A stretch of DNA of 64,000 nt from Hyphomicrobiaceae bacterium. Its GTDB lineage: Bacteria > Pseudomonadota > Alphaproteobacteria > Rhizobiales > Hyphomicrobiaceae. Position numbers and translations under genes: made by a program. Below are positions 27,771 through 36,729 of the stretch, piece by piece (position 1 is the stretch's first letter; each line of letters begins with the position of its first letter). The notes under the pieces are model-generated. The model saw nothing but the letters and a program-made list of their open reading frames with translations. It was not told the DNA's origin and searched no databases. Location: assembly GCA_016793635.1 (NCBI GenBank), contig JAEUMD010000011.1, positions 248,001 through 312,000 of the forward strand. The letters are read 5' to 3'.

Positions 27771-27971
27771 GTCGGACTCCTGCCCAGCGCTCGCTGAGGC
27801 GAAAGAGGTGTGGCGCGGAGACGCTTGCGCCCGGCCAGCAATCCGGCCACGCTCCCATCGGCTCGCACTGGGGGCGATCGCGGCCCGACCACGACCCGGT
27901 TCGTGGCGCCGAAGGGTAGCGTGACGGCTCGGGATTGGAGAATGCCAGGCCCATGACGGGAGGATCTTAAC

Positions 27972-28409
27972 GTGCGCCGGTTCGTCGTTGCGGCCTCGAT
28001 CGCCGGAACGCTCGCCGTCGCGGCGCCCGCCGCGCAGGCTTGCGAGCGCGCCGATTTCGAAGCCGTCGTCGACGATGCGGCGGCCGCCCTGCGCGACTTG
28101 AACCTGAAGAACCGCCCCACCTTCCAGGACAAGCTGCGTTCGCTCAAGGATAAGCGCGCCTGGAGTCACGACGAGTTCATGAAGCAGGCGGCGCCGTTCG
28201 TCGCCGACGAGAAGATCGCCGAGTTCGACCAGGCCTCCACCGACCTGTTGACCGAGATATCGACCATGGGTCAGGAGGGCGCCGATGCGGCGACGCCCGA
28301 TTGCGCGTTGCTCGCGGAATTGCGTGCCCGAATGAACAAGCTCGTCGAGACGCAGACGTCGAAGTGGTCCTACATGTTCGGCAAGATCGACGCGGAACTC
28401 GCCAAATAG
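27972..28409 (+). CDS. Secreted alpha-helical protein of unknown function
   Basis: 145 residues from a GTG start with GGGAGGA upstream. The signal peptide MRRFVVAASIAGTLAVAAPA has cleavage near AQA. The mature part is helical and charged, with two cysteines (QACERADFE, TPDCALLAEL) that could form one disulfide, and ends ETQTSKWSYMFGKIDAELAK. No catalytic motif was seen. It lies 201 bp after parC and converges with the DUF6644 gene. Confidence 0.75.
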   Translation: MRRFVVAASIAGTLAVAAPAAQACERADFEAVVDDAAAALRDLNLKNRPTFQDKLRSLKDKRAWSHDEFMKQAAPFVADEKIAEFDQASTDLLTEISTMGQEGADAATPDCALLAELRARMNKLVETQTSKWSYMFGKIDAELAK

Positions 28410-28424
28410 CCGAAGCAACCGACG

Positions 28425-28922
28425 CTATTTGAGGTAGGCCATCATGCGGCCGGCGGTGACAACGCCGATCCACAGTACCAGGGAGACCATCGCGAGCACC
28501 CTGGCCCGTGGCGGCGCAGCGACGCCCCGATCCCAGCTCTCGACATCCCTGAAGGCGAAGCGCTGAAATACCGCCGCGTTGATTCCCGCCAGCGCGATCA
28601 GCACGATCTTGACCCGAAATGAAGCGTTTGCCGCGAACTCGGCGGCGTCGGAGGAAAACAGCAGCGCGCCGGTGGCGAGATTGATGGCGAACCCGATCCA
28701 TACCCAGGGCAGGATGTGGCACGCTAGCCGGCGGACCGGAATTTCGGAGCTCCGCCCGAGGAGCCGCAGATCGAAGAGGACGATGCCGCCGACCAGCAGC
28801 GCCAGCCCGAGCATGTGCAGCGTCTCGAGCAGGGGATAGGCCCACGCATTCTCGCGCACGAAGGCAGCGACGGGCGTCGCCGCCAGCACCTCCCAAAAGG
28901 TCGTCGGCTCGGTCTCGGGCAT
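28425..28922 (-). CDS. DUF6644-like integral membrane protein
   Basis: 165 residues with four hydrophobic helices. It begins MPETEPTTFWEVLAATPVAA and has the conserved ENAWAYPLLETLHMLGLAL helix and WIGFAINLATGALLF. Function unknown. The ATG at 28922 is preceded by GGGGAG. It is 16 bp downstream of the DUF6152 gene on the same strand; this pairing of a small secreted beta protein and a membrane protein recurs in related bacteria and suggests they act together. Confidence 0.82.
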   Translation of the reverse strand: MPETEPTTFWEVLAATPVAAFVRENAWAYPLLETLHMLGLALLVGGIVLFDLRLLGRSSEIPVRRLACHILPWVWIGFAINLATGALLFSSDAAEFAANASFRVKIVLIALAGINAAVFQRFAFRDVESWDRGVAAPPRARVLAMVSLVLWIGVVTAGRMMAYLK

Positions 28923-28938
28923 GATGGCGGCTCCCCGG

Positions 28939-29343
28939 TCAGCGCGCGGTGTTACGCATCTGAATGGTCTTGCCGCCGACCGTGATGCTCTTGAGGCCGA
29001 GCTCCGCACCTCCCTCGCGCCCGACCCAGCCCGACACCGACACCTTCGCCCCGTCCTTCAGCAGCGCCTCTGTGAGGCCCTTGCCGCGCGCGGCGAGAAC
29101 GCCTTCCGTCTCTACCGTCCACGTGACCTGGCTGCCGGACTTCCCGGCCGCGACCACCTGAAAGAAGATGTGCGGGTTCGTATAGCTGACGCTCGAAATC
29201 TCGCCGGAGATCGTGATCAGCTTGGCGCCGTCGTACTTGGTGACGAAGGTGTGGTGGGCGAGAACGGGTGCCAAAGGCGCGAGCGCACCGAGGGCGAGTG
29301 CTGCGGACGCGAGGCATCCGCGCAGAAACGAGCTGTGGGCCAT
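28939..29343 (-). CDS. DUF6152-like secreted protein
   Basis: 134 residues. The signal peptide (about 1-29) ends ...PVLAHHTF, and the mature protein starts with the family pattern HHTFVTKYDGAKLITISGEI. NPHIFFQV and a GWVGREG segment complete an OB-like beta fold. Function unknown; the N-terminal histidine pair could bind metal, which is inference. It is followed by its membrane partner gene. Confidence 0.82.
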   Translation of the reverse strand: MAHSSFLRGCLASAALALGALAPLAPVLAHHTFVTKYDGAKLITISGEISSVSYTNPHIFFQVVAAGKSGSQVTWTVETEGVLAARGKGLTEALLKDGAKVSVSGWVGREGGAELGLKSITVGGKTIQMRNTAR

Positions 29344-29534
29344 GGGAACCTGAAGAATGCTTGGAGCTGGACGTGCCCGGCTCCGGCCCGCGACCCGCGA
29401 GAAACGCCCGGAGACGTCTTACAGAAGTGAAATGTAGGCCATATCACTGCCAAAGCGGCTAGTGCGCGAAAGCCGCACAGGCTTGGCGATCGACGGGGAG
29501 AGGTTGACGAAGCGGCAGTGCGAACAGCGCGGTA

Positions 29535-30476
29535 TCAGCGCTTTGCCCGGCGACGGCGCCCGTCGGACATGGCCGGGATGTTTCGTTCCGCAAGATCGCC
29601 TGCGGCGAGCGCGAACACCTCGCCCTCGCTCATCTCCGTGTCGAGCCATTGGAACGGGAGGTCTGGATATTCGCTCTCCAGGATCTCGCGCCCCGTCCCG
29701 AACTCGACCACCAGCGTTCCAGCCGGTGTAAGATGCTCGCCTGCTTTGGCCAATATACGCCTCACCAGGTCGAGACCGTCGTCGCCGCCGAGATGGGCAA
29801 GCACGGGCTCGGCGCGATATTCGGGCGGGAAGGCCGCAACCTCCGCCGTGGCGACGTAGGGCGGATTGGTGATGACGAGGTCGTATCGCCGCCCCGCGAG
29901 GCCGGAGAAAAGATCACCGGCACGGGCGGCGACACGCTCTTCGAGTCCGTAATCGGCGATGTTGGCACGCGCCACGTCCAGCGCGTCCGGCGAGATGTCG
30001 ACGGCATCGACGCGCGCCTGTGGGAACGCGAGCGCCGCCAGAATAGCGAGGCATCCCGAGCCCGTGCAGAGATCGAGAACGCTGCTGACTGCCCCGGCAT
30101 CCGCAGCGAAGGCCTCCGGGCTCTCCACCAGCAATTCGCCGATGAAGGATCGCGGAACGATGACGCGCTCGTCCACGCGGAACGGATGTCCCTTGATCCA
30201 CGCCCTGCCGACCAGATAAGGCGCGGGCTTGCGCGTCGCGATGCGCTCCTCGATGAGGTGCGCCAACCGTTCGCGCTCGGACCTGACGAGACGAGCCTCA
30301 AGCCACGGTTCGAGTTCGTCGATCGGCAGATCGAGCGCGGAAAGCAGCAGATACGCGGCCTCGTCCAGAGCAGTCGCGGTGCCGTGCCCATAGACGAGCT
30401 TGGCCGCATTGAAACGGCTGACGGCGTAGCGGAGAAAATCGCGGAGGGTGACGAGATCGTCGACGGCGGAATTCAT
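29535..30476 (-). CDS. prmB: 50S ribosomal protein L3 glutamine methyltransferase (PrmB)
   Basis: SAM-dependent N5-glutamine methyltransferase, predicted to modify ribosomal protein L3. 313 residues from the ATG at 30476. The N-terminal helical domain contains ALDEAAYLLLSALDLPIDEL. The methyltransferase core has VLDLCTGSGCLAILAALAFP and the active-site motif VITNPPYVATAEV. The frame is open to 30587, where a start would overlap the upstream ate gene by 25 bp; that longer N-terminus is Pro/Thr-rich and looks unconserved. PrmC is the close paralog, but the P-Y-V-A-T-A-E region and N-terminal domain favour PrmB. Confidence 0.9.
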   Translation of the reverse strand: MNSAVDDLVTLRDFLRYAVSRFNAAKLVYGHGTATALDEAAYLLLSALDLPIDELEPWLEARLVRSERERLAHLIEERIATRKPAPYLVGRAWIKGHPFRVDERVIVPRSFIGELLVESPEAFAADAGAVSSVLDLCTGSGCLAILAALAFPQARVDAVDISPDALDVARANIADYGLEERVAARAGDLFSGLAGRRYDLVITNPPYVATAEVAAFPPEYRAEPVLAHLGGDDGLDLVRRILAKAGEHLTPAGTLVVEFGTGREILESEYPDLPFQWLDTEMSEGEVFALAAGDLAERNIPAMSDGRRRRAKR

Positions 30477-30562
30477 CGAGACCTGCGGCGTGACCTGCGG
30501 ACGGTGCGCGAGGACACCACTCCCCTCACCCGGAGGCACGGTTGGAGTCGGAACAGACTTCG

Positions 30563-31318
30563 TCACGGTGTCGCGACCCGCTTCCATCCGTTGGGCGTCA
30601 ATTGCTCCTGCGGCGTGTAACGGGTCTTATAGGCCATCTTGCGCGCGCCGGTGATCCAATAGCCGAGATAGAGATAAGGCAGCCCTAGCCTGCGCGCATA
30701 GGCGATGTGCTCGAGGATCATGTAGGTGCCGAGGCTCGCCGAACGGCTCGACGTATCGTAAAAGCTGTAGACCATCGAGATGCCGTCGGTCAGGCGATCG
30801 CATAGAGCGATACCCCGCAGCGGCCCGAGCGTGTCGCCGCGTTCGGCGAGCGGTGCCGCTGGCGGCTCCCGATACTCCGACAGGAACGTCTCGACGACGC
30901 TGTCCTCGACCATCATCGTGTAGTCGAGCACCGACATGTCGGCCATGCCGCCGTCGCCGTGGCGCGCGTCGATGTAATCGCGGAAAAGGGTGTACTGCTC
31001 GCTAGTCGCCTTGGCGGCAACGCGGCGCGCCTGCAGATAGCGCGTGCGGTCCATCACGCGTCGCATGGTGCGGTTCGGCTCGAACTCGTCGACCAGGACG
31101 CGCACCGACACGCAGGCGTTGCAGCCCTCGCAATACGGCATGTAAGCGATGTTCTGGCTGCGCCGAAAGCCGCCTTTGAGCAGGTTGTCGACCAGTGCGG
31201 CCGGCTTATCGAGCGTCAGGTGCGTGAACAGCTTGCGTTCGAGGCGACCGGGCAGGTACGGGCACGGCTGCGGCGCCGTGACGTAGAACTCGGGGAAGTG
31301 CTTCTGCTGCTCGGTCAT
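30563..31318 (-). CDS. bpt: Aspartate/glutamate leucyltransferase (Bpt/Ate)
   Basis: N-end-rule enzyme that transfers leucine from Leu-tRNA to N-terminal Asp/Glu of proteins, marking them for ClpSAP. 251 residues. The N-terminal part has PCPYLPGRLERKLFTHL and the cysteine region MPYCEGCNACVSVRV. The GNAT-like C-terminus contains DRLTDGISMVYSFYD and YLGYWITGARKMAYK. The ATG at 31318 has AAGGA at good spacing. Upstream of prmB on the same strand. Confidence 0.92.
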   Translation of the reverse strand: MTEQQKHFPEFYVTAPQPCPYLPGRLERKLFTHLTLDKPAALVDNLLKGGFRRSQNIAYMPYCEGCNACVSVRVLVDEFEPNRTMRRVMDRTRYLQARRVAAKATSEQYTLFRDYIDARHGDGGMADMSVLDYTMMVEDSVVETFLSEYREPPAAPLAERGDTLGPLRGIALCDRLTDGISMVYSFYDTSSRSASLGTYMILEHIAYARRLGLPYLYLGYWITGARKMAYKTRYTPQEQLTPNGWKRVATP

Positions 31319-31549
31319 GAGGCCGGTCCTTTGCGGGCACGCGCGGCTGCATCGGCGGCTTGGTTCGGTGCCGCGGTCCGGCCCGTCAACGAAGCGAATG
31401 TCATGATATGAGAGCCGGGCGGGCGCAATCAAGGCGCATGAACCGGTTGCCCCCCGGCGGCAAGCCACTCGGCGAACGCCCGCAAGCCCTCCGCGCCGCC
31501 CCCTGAGGTCGCGCGCTATCGGCCGCTCTCGAACCGTTCAGACAGCACC

Positions 31550-32383
31550 CTAGCGCTTCGCGGGGCCGGAACGAGGCTTCGGCACGGCGTCTGTGGCTTT
31601 GCGCCCGCCTTGCCGCTGAGCCTGCCCCGCACGCGCCTCTCCCATGAGTTTGCGCATATGCGCAATCGAGGCGCCAAGCCCGGTGAAGATCGCCTCGCCG
31701 ATCAGAAAATGCCCGATATTGAGCTCGACGATCTCCGGCATGCGGGCCACGGCCGCCACAGTGTTGTACGTCAATCCGTGGCCAGCATGGACTTCGAGCC
31801 CTGCGGCCTCGGCCGCTGTGGCGGCGCGCGCGAGCCGCTGCACCTCTCCGGCAACGCCCGTCGCGTCATCGGCGAGCGCCAGCTCGCAGTAACGCCCGGT
31901 GTGCAGCTCGACGATGTCGGCGCCGAGACCGGCGGCGGCCTTGATCGCCTTCTCGTCCGGCTCGATGAACAGCGATACGCGGATGCCCGCTTCGCGCAGC
32001 GAGCCGACGACGCGAGCCAGCAGCTTACCGCCGCGGACCACGTCGAGGCCACCCTCGGTCGTGCGCTCCTCGCGGCGCTCCGGCACAAGGCAACAGGCGT
32101 TCGGCACGTGGCGCAGCGCGATCTCCAGCATCTCCTGCGTCGCCGCCATCTCGAGATTGAGTGGCCGTGTCAGCTCCCGCTTCAGCCGCGCGATGTCGGT
32201 ATCGGAGATGTGGCGGCGATCCTCGCGCAGGTGCGCCGTGATGCCATCCGCGCCAGCGGCGACGGAGGCATGCGCCGCCCGCAGCGGATCAGGGTGAAGC
32301 CCGCCGCGCGCGTTGCGGATGGTGGCGACGTGATCGATGTTGACACCGAGGCGCAGCTCGCGTGGCTCAACGGCTTTGGACAT
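31550..32383 (-). CDS. pdxJ: Pyridoxine 5'-phosphate synthase (PdxJ)
   Basis: Final step of DXP-dependent vitamin B6 synthesis: condenses 3-amino-2-oxopropyl phosphate with deoxyxylulose phosphate. 277 residues from the ATG at 32383. The TIM-barrel motifs are LGVNIDHVATIRNARGG, GITAHLREDRRHI, NLEMAATQEML, VELHTGRYCEL and AGHGLTYNTV; the phosphate loop follows in ELNIGHFLIGEA. The C-terminal tail past about 245 is a basic extension (QRQGGRKATDAVPK). The start lies 17 nt inside the end of the DUF2062 gene. acpS, its usual neighbour, is not adjacent. Confidence 0.95.
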   Translation of the reverse strand: MSKAVEPRELRLGVNIDHVATIRNARGGLHPDPLRAAHASVAAGADGITAHLREDRRHISDTDIARLKRELTRPLNLEMAATQEMLEIALRHVPNACCLVPERREERTTEGGLDVVRGGKLLARVVGSLREAGIRVSLFIEPDEKAIKAAAGLGADIVELHTGRYCELALADDATGVAGEVQRLARAATAAEAAGLEVHAGHGLTYNTVAAVARMPEIVELNIGHFLIGEAIFTGLGASIAHMRKLMGEARAGQAQRQGGRKATDAVPKPRSGPAKR

Positions 32384-32993
32384 GTTGCTCGGCCAGCTCC
32401 AATTTGCTGCCACACGCCGAGCCTCGTTCCGCTGGCGCGTGGCGCGCGCGGGCCATGCCCCGCGCCATCGAGCGGATCATATAGTAGATCGCCGTCGCCA
32501 TGAGGAGACCGACAGGCAAGCTTCCGGCGAGCATCGGCATGAACAGGGGCCAAATCAGCGCGGCCGTCAGCGTCAGCAGATCCGGCGAGGCGACCAGCAG
32601 CGCCTCCCAGAGCAGGTCGGCATGACTAGAAAGCTGGCCCGCGTCCAACACCGCTGCTTCGCCGACAATCTGCGTGCCCGTAGCGTAGGTCGCACCCCAG
32701 ATCAGCGGCCAGCTCAGCGGATTGCCGAAGAACGTCGCCAGCAGCGCCGCCGGCGCGCTCGCACGGGCGGCGAGCGCGATCACAGCCGCCAGCAGCATCT
32801 GTCCGCCGAGCAGCGGCGTACATGAGACGAACACGCCAACCGCGGCTCCGAGCGCCAGCGAATGCGGCGTCGACCTCAGGCGCAGGATGCGATGCAGGAC
32901 GTAACGTGCCGATCGGCGCCAGGAGCGGCGCGGCCATAGCCACGTCGCCAAGCGCTCGCGCATCGTCGGACGAACCCGTCGCTTGAACAGCAT
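32367..32993 (-). CDS. DUF2062-family membrane protein
   Basis: 208 residues with three to four hydrophobic helices; unknown function. The family pattern is visible: TPHSLALGAAVGVFVSCTPL followed by GGQMLLAAVIALAARAS and FFGNPLSWPLIW. The ATG at 32993 starts MLFKRRVRPTMRERL. It overlaps pdxJ by 17 nt and is 95 bp downstream of rsh, so the three form an operon. The basic C-terminal tail is not conserved as far as I can tell. Confidence 0.85.
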   Translation of the reverse strand: MLFKRRVRPTMRERLATWLWPRRSWRRSARYVLHRILRLRSTPHSLALGAAVGVFVSCTPLLGGQMLLAAVIALAARASAPAALLATFFGNPLSWPLIWGATYATGTQIVGEAAVLDAGQLSSHADLLWEALLVASPDLLTLTAALIWPLFMPMLAGSLPVGLLMATAIYYMIRSMARGMARARHAPAERGSACGSKLELAEQHVQSR

Positions 32994-33088
32994 GTGACGC
33001 GCCGCCTCGCTGCAATGGCCGTTTCCGGCCGGACGAGCAACCGTATCCGGCAGGGAGAATCGAGCGGTGGAAACCACTCCGATGCGGT

Positions 33089-35392
33089 CTACTCGAACAC
33101 CCGCTCGACCTTGTTGACAACGGGCTTCGCCCTGAGCCCGGCGATTATGCGATTGAGGTGATCGAGATCCCACACCTCGAGGTCGATGCGCATCTCGGTG
33201 AAGTCCGCTCCGCGATGCATCATCTTGAGATTGTCGATATTGCCGTCGGCCTCGCCGATCACCTTGGCAACCTGCGCCAGCGAGCCCGGCTCGTTCAGCG
33301 CCGTCACCACAACATGCGCGGGAAACCGAACCGGCGATTCCGGATCGAGATCCCACGTTACGTCGATCCAATTCTCGTGCTCGTAGCCTTGCAGGCGCGG
33401 GGAGTGAATCTGGAAAATGCGGATGCCATCCGAGGGTGTGAGCACACCGACGACGCGATCGCCCGGCACCGCGCCTCCCTCCTCGTAAGAGACCGGCATC
33501 TCGGCCTGCCCCTTGCCCGGCCGGATCGGCAGCGGGCCCGCAATCAGCCCCGCCTTCTCGCCTGCCGGCACGACATTGCCGAGCTTGAACTTGAGCCCCA
33601 TTACCTTGCTCAGGTTGAACCAGCCCTCCTGATTCTTGACCGTGTCGTAGCGATTGCGGGGCTTCTTCACGTTTGCTGCAGGATCGCCGATCGTGACCTC
33701 CGGCGCGACGGCCTTGACCACGGTGGCAACCGCCAGCTCGTTGCGCGCCACTGCCGTGTAGAGATCCTCGATCGACTTCTGGTTGAGGCGAGGCAGCACG
33801 CGACGCACCTTCTCGTCGCTGAACTCCACTTCGCCACGCTCGAACGCCGTCGCAACGAGCCGGCGGCCGAGCTCGGCATACTGCTGACGCACGGAATCGC
33901 GCGCGATGCGACGGATGGCGCTACGTGCCCTCCCCGTCACGACAAACGACTCCCACGCCGCCGGCGGGCGGTGCGTCTTCGAGGTGATGATCTGCACCTC
34001 GTCGCCGTTCCTGAGACGTGTGTCGATCGGAGAGCGGCGGCCATTGACGTAGGCGCTGACCGCGGCATTGCCGATGTCGGTATGCACCGCGTACGAGAAG
34101 TCGAGCGCCGTCGCCCCGCGCGGGAGCGCGATGAGCCGGCCCTTCGGCGTGAAGCAGAACACCTGATCGTGGAACAGCTCGAGCTTCGTGTGTTCGAGGA
34201 ACTCTTCCGAATTTGCTCCCTCGAGCAACGTCTCGACGAGATGGCGCAGGCGCAGGTAGGGGTTGTGTTCCATCTCGGGCGGACTGCGCTGCGCACCGTT
34301 CACCGCCCCCGGCAGTTCCGCGTCCTCAACCTCGGTAGCCCCCGCCGTGCGAACGGCAGAGCGTTCCTTATAGAGCGCATGCGCGGCGATACCGTATTCC
34401 GCCGTCTCGTGCATCTCGCGTGTCCGGATCTGCAGCTCGACACGCTGATAGCGCGGCCCGACGATGGTCGTGTGCACCGAACGGTAGTTGTTGCGCTTGG
34501 GAACCGAGATGTAATCCTTGAAGCGGCCGGGCACCATGCGCCACGAGCGATGCACCACGCCGAGCACCTGATAGCAGGCTGCCTCACTCGCGACGATGAC
34601 CCTGAAGCCGTAGATGTCGGAGAGCTGCTCAAGCGAGATCTGCTTGTTCTCCATCTTTCGCCAGATGGCATAGGGCTTCTTTTCCCGCCCGGTCACTTCG
34701 GCTTCGATGCCGGCGCTGACGAGCTTGGCGCTCAACGCGGCGCGGATCTCCTCGACGAGGTTTTCGTTGCGCGCCCTCAGCTCCGCCAACTTTTGCGTTA
34801 CCGCCGCATACGCTTCCGGGTTGAGCCAGCGGAAGGCATGGTCCTCGAGCTCGTCGCGCAGCGCCTGCATTCCCATGAGGCCCGCGAGCGGCGCATAGAT
34901 GTCGAGCGTCTCGCGTGATGTGCGCTCGCGGCTCGCGGGCTTCTTGTGCTCCAGTGTGCGCATGTTGTGCAGGCGATCGGCGAGCTTCACGAGAAGCACG
35001 CGGATGTCGCTCGAGATGGCGATCAGGAGCTTGCGGAAGTTCTCGGCCTGCTCGGCCTCCTTGGTCACGAGGTCGAGCTTCTTGATCTTGGTGAGACCGT
35101 CGACGAGCGCGCCGATCTTCGGACCGAACAGCTGGTCGATCTCGGTGCGCGTGGCGTCGGTATCTTCGATCACGTCGTGCAGCAGCGCGGTGGCGATGGT
35201 CGCGTCGTCGAGCTTCAGCTCGGTCAGGATCGCGGCGACCTCGAGAGGATGCGAGAAATACGGCGCTCCATCCGCGCGCTTCTGCAGGCCATGCGCCCGC
35301 ATGGCATAGACATAGGCGCGGTTAAGCAACTGCTCGTCGGCCTTGGGATCGTAGCTTTGGACCCGTTCGACCAACTCGTACTGGCGCATCAT
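33089..35392 (-). CDS. rsh: Bifunctional (p)ppGpp synthetase/hydrolase (Rsh)
   Basis: Stringent-response enzyme making and degrading (p)ppGpp. 767 residues from the ATG at 35392 (AGGGAG upstream); the frame is open 19 codons further. The HD hydrolase domain has H48 (YFSHPLEVA), H72-D73 and E76-D77 (LLHDVIEDT), so hydrolysis should be intact. The RelA/SpoT synthetase domain (about 235-365) has YGFRVIVAS and NNYRSVHTTIVGP. A TGS domain (about 410-470) and C-terminal ACT domain (about 690-767) follow. As the only long RSH in the window, it is the typical alphaproteobacterial Rel/SpoT hybrid. rpoZ lies upstream on the same strand. Confidence 0.96.
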   Translation of the reverse strand: MMRQYELVERVQSYDPKADEQLLNRAYVYAMRAHGLQKRADGAPYFSHPLEVAAILTELKLDDATIATALLHDVIEDTDATRTEIDQLFGPKIGALVDGLTKIKKLDLVTKEAEQAENFRKLLIAISSDIRVLLVKLADRLHNMRTLEHKKPASRERTSRETLDIYAPLAGLMGMQALRDELEDHAFRWLNPEAYAAVTQKLAELRARNENLVEEIRAALSAKLVSAGIEAEVTGREKKPYAIWRKMENKQISLEQLSDIYGFRVIVASEAACYQVLGVVHRSWRMVPGRFKDYISVPKRNNYRSVHTTIVGPRYQRVELQIRTREMHETAEYGIAAHALYKERSAVRTAGATEVEDAELPGAVNGAQRSPPEMEHNPYLRLRHLVETLLEGANSEEFLEHTKLELFHDQVFCFTPKGRLIALPRGATALDFSYAVHTDIGNAAVSAYVNGRRSPIDTRLRNGDEVQIITSKTHRPPAAWESFVVTGRARSAIRRIARDSVRQQYAELGRRLVATAFERGEVEFSDEKVRRVLPRLNQKSIEDLYTAVARNELAVATVVKAVAPEVTIGDPAANVKKPRNRYDTVKNQEGWFNLSKVMGLKFKLGNVVPAGEKAGLIAGPLPIRPGKGQAEMPVSYEEGGAVPGDRVVGVLTPSDGIRIFQIHSPRLQGYEHENWIDVTWDLDPESPVRFPAHVVVTALNEPGSLAQVAKVIGEADGNIDNLKMMHRGADFTEMRIDLEVWDLDHLNRIIAGLRAKPVVNKVERVFE

Positions 35393-35566
35393 CGCCGGTC
35401 GGCTCCCTTGCTGTCTGGCGACGCACAGCGGGCGGATGCCCGCTCGCACGAACTCGACATCAGATCAGAACAACAGCGGTTTCCGCAAGGCGAATGCGCT
35501 GTTCCGCCGCCCTGCCGCAGACCACTCGTGGCACGACTTTCGGCGAGTGAAATTTCCCATCGAATG

Positions 35567-35600
35567 GAAAAGGCGCCACTCCGGGGGAGCGGCGCCTTTC
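35567..35600 (-). terminator. Intrinsic terminator after rpoZ
   Basis: AAAGGCGCC (35569-35577) pairs with GGCGCCTTT (35591-35599) around an ACTCC/GGAG inner stem. Read on the minus strand, the hairpin ends in TTTTCC. It separates rpoZ from rsh. Confidence 0.78.
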
Positions 35601-35635
35601 ATGAATCATCCTTAGCGCGGGCGAGATCTGAGATC

Positions 35636-36085
35636 TCAGCGGCCGCGGTCGCGCTCGCGCTCCCGCCCGCCACCAGATCCACCACCGCCGCCATTCGCGG
35701 AGGGCTCGCTCGGCGTCAGCGCCTCGAGGCCGCGAAGCAACTGCTCCTCGGTCATGACGTCCACGACCGTATCGCTCGACTGGTCGTCGCGGCCGAGCAC
35801 CGGGCTGCGACGGTCGTTCGGCAACAGCGGCGCCGCGGCGGCCTCGGGCTCGTCGACCTCGACGTTCTTCTGGATCGAATGAATGAAGCTCTCGCGCATA
35901 TCGTCCGGCGGAATGGTGCGCTCGGCGATCTCGCGCAGCGCGATCACCGGGTTCTTGTCGTTGTCGGGAGCGACCGTGATTGCGCCACCGCTAGCGATAT
36001 TGCGGGCACGGTGCGCTGCGAGCAGCACCAGCTCGAAGCGGTTCGGAACCTTGTCGACACAGTCTTCGACGGTAACGCGGGCCAT
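35636..36085 (-). CDS. rpoZ: RNA polymerase omega subunit
   Basis: Assembly subunit of RNA polymerase that binds the beta' C-terminus. 149 residues from the ATG at 36085 (AGAGG upstream). The conserved N-terminal fold reads [20 protein letters not shown], then [12 protein letters not shown] and [12 protein letters not shown]. The C-terminal part is acidic and ends in a Gly-rich, Arg/Glu-rich tail ([15 protein letters not shown]), longer than in enterobacteria but usual for Rhizobiales. Immediately upstream of rsh, as in many proteobacteria. Confidence 0.95.
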   Translation of the reverse strand: MARVTVEDCVDKVPNRFELVLLAAHRARNIASGGAITVAPDNDKNPVIALREIAERTIPPDDMRESFIHSIQKNVEVDEPEAAAAPLLPNDRRSPVLGRDDQSSDTVVDVMTEEQLLRGLEALTPSEPSANGGGGGSGGGRERERDRGR

Positions 36086-36729
36086 GCGGGGGGGACCTCT
36101 CTCCATCAACGGCCGAACGTCGGCCGGTCAACTCATCGCAGAACGTGGCGCATCGGAATGAAACGGCGAAACTGGCGGCGCCAATCTGCGCCGCGAAGGG
36201 CGCGCCGGCTTCACGCCAAAACCAAGTTTTCACTCCAAGCAAAAACGGGGCTGTGTCTCCACACCCCTGAATACTCCGTCAGGCCCGGAAGATCGCATGT
36301 TCCGAGGCGGCCCGCAAGGCTCTGGGACGACTCCCGGGGTCGATGCATCACGCACATGGCAGGCCTGCACCAGGAAACGGCATCTGCTGACAAATCATGC
36401 ATGCCCGTGGTACACACGCCACCCCGCACACAGAAAGCTAGCCGTCTTGTCTCAAAAACACGTTGGCAAATCGCAACTCGCTGCATAATTTGCGACACTC
36501 TGCCCCACTCATGACGAGGAATGATAACTGTTATTCACCCCATTCAAGTTGCTAAGTCTACTGAGGCACACCAATTAAGAGGCCCTGATCCCAACCAGCG
36601 TTACAGCGGCGACGGAATTTCGACGTCGGCGCGTCCCCTATCGAAAGGGTGGCTGGATAGCCCTTTTGGCTACCGCCACTGCACCAGCGCCACTGACAAA
36701 AGAGGGCCACTCAGCCCCGAGGAACCGAG
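36086..36729. other. 644-bp region between rpoZ and the NYN-domain gene
   Basis: No credible protein gene. On the minus strand it contains a good intrinsic terminator (36241-36267) that ends transcription 155 bp before rpoZ begins, although no minus-strand gene lies above it. An 11-bp palindrome ATAAC-T-GTTAT is at 36524-36534, and a hairpin with AAAG/CTTT and GGCT/AGCC pairing sits at 36644-36666 in the leader of the plus-strand gene. The region may encode a small RNA. Confidence 0.5.
36241..36267 (-). terminator. Orphan minus-strand intrinsic terminator
   Basis: On the minus strand GGGGTGTG, a GAGA (GNRA) tetraloop and CACA-g-CCCC are followed by GTTTTTG. Plus-strand arms are 36247-36255 and 36260-36267 with one bulged base. 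No open reading frame with coding character ends here, so it terminates an RNA of unknown start, or attenuates an rpoZ leader. Confidence 0.6.

Noticed and set aside
36276-36300. GTCAGGCCCGGAAG resembling the apical loop of signal recognition particle RNA
   Set aside because: The strand after GGAA reads GATCGCA instead of the required GGAAGCA/GGGAGCA, so the conserved symmetric loop cannot form.
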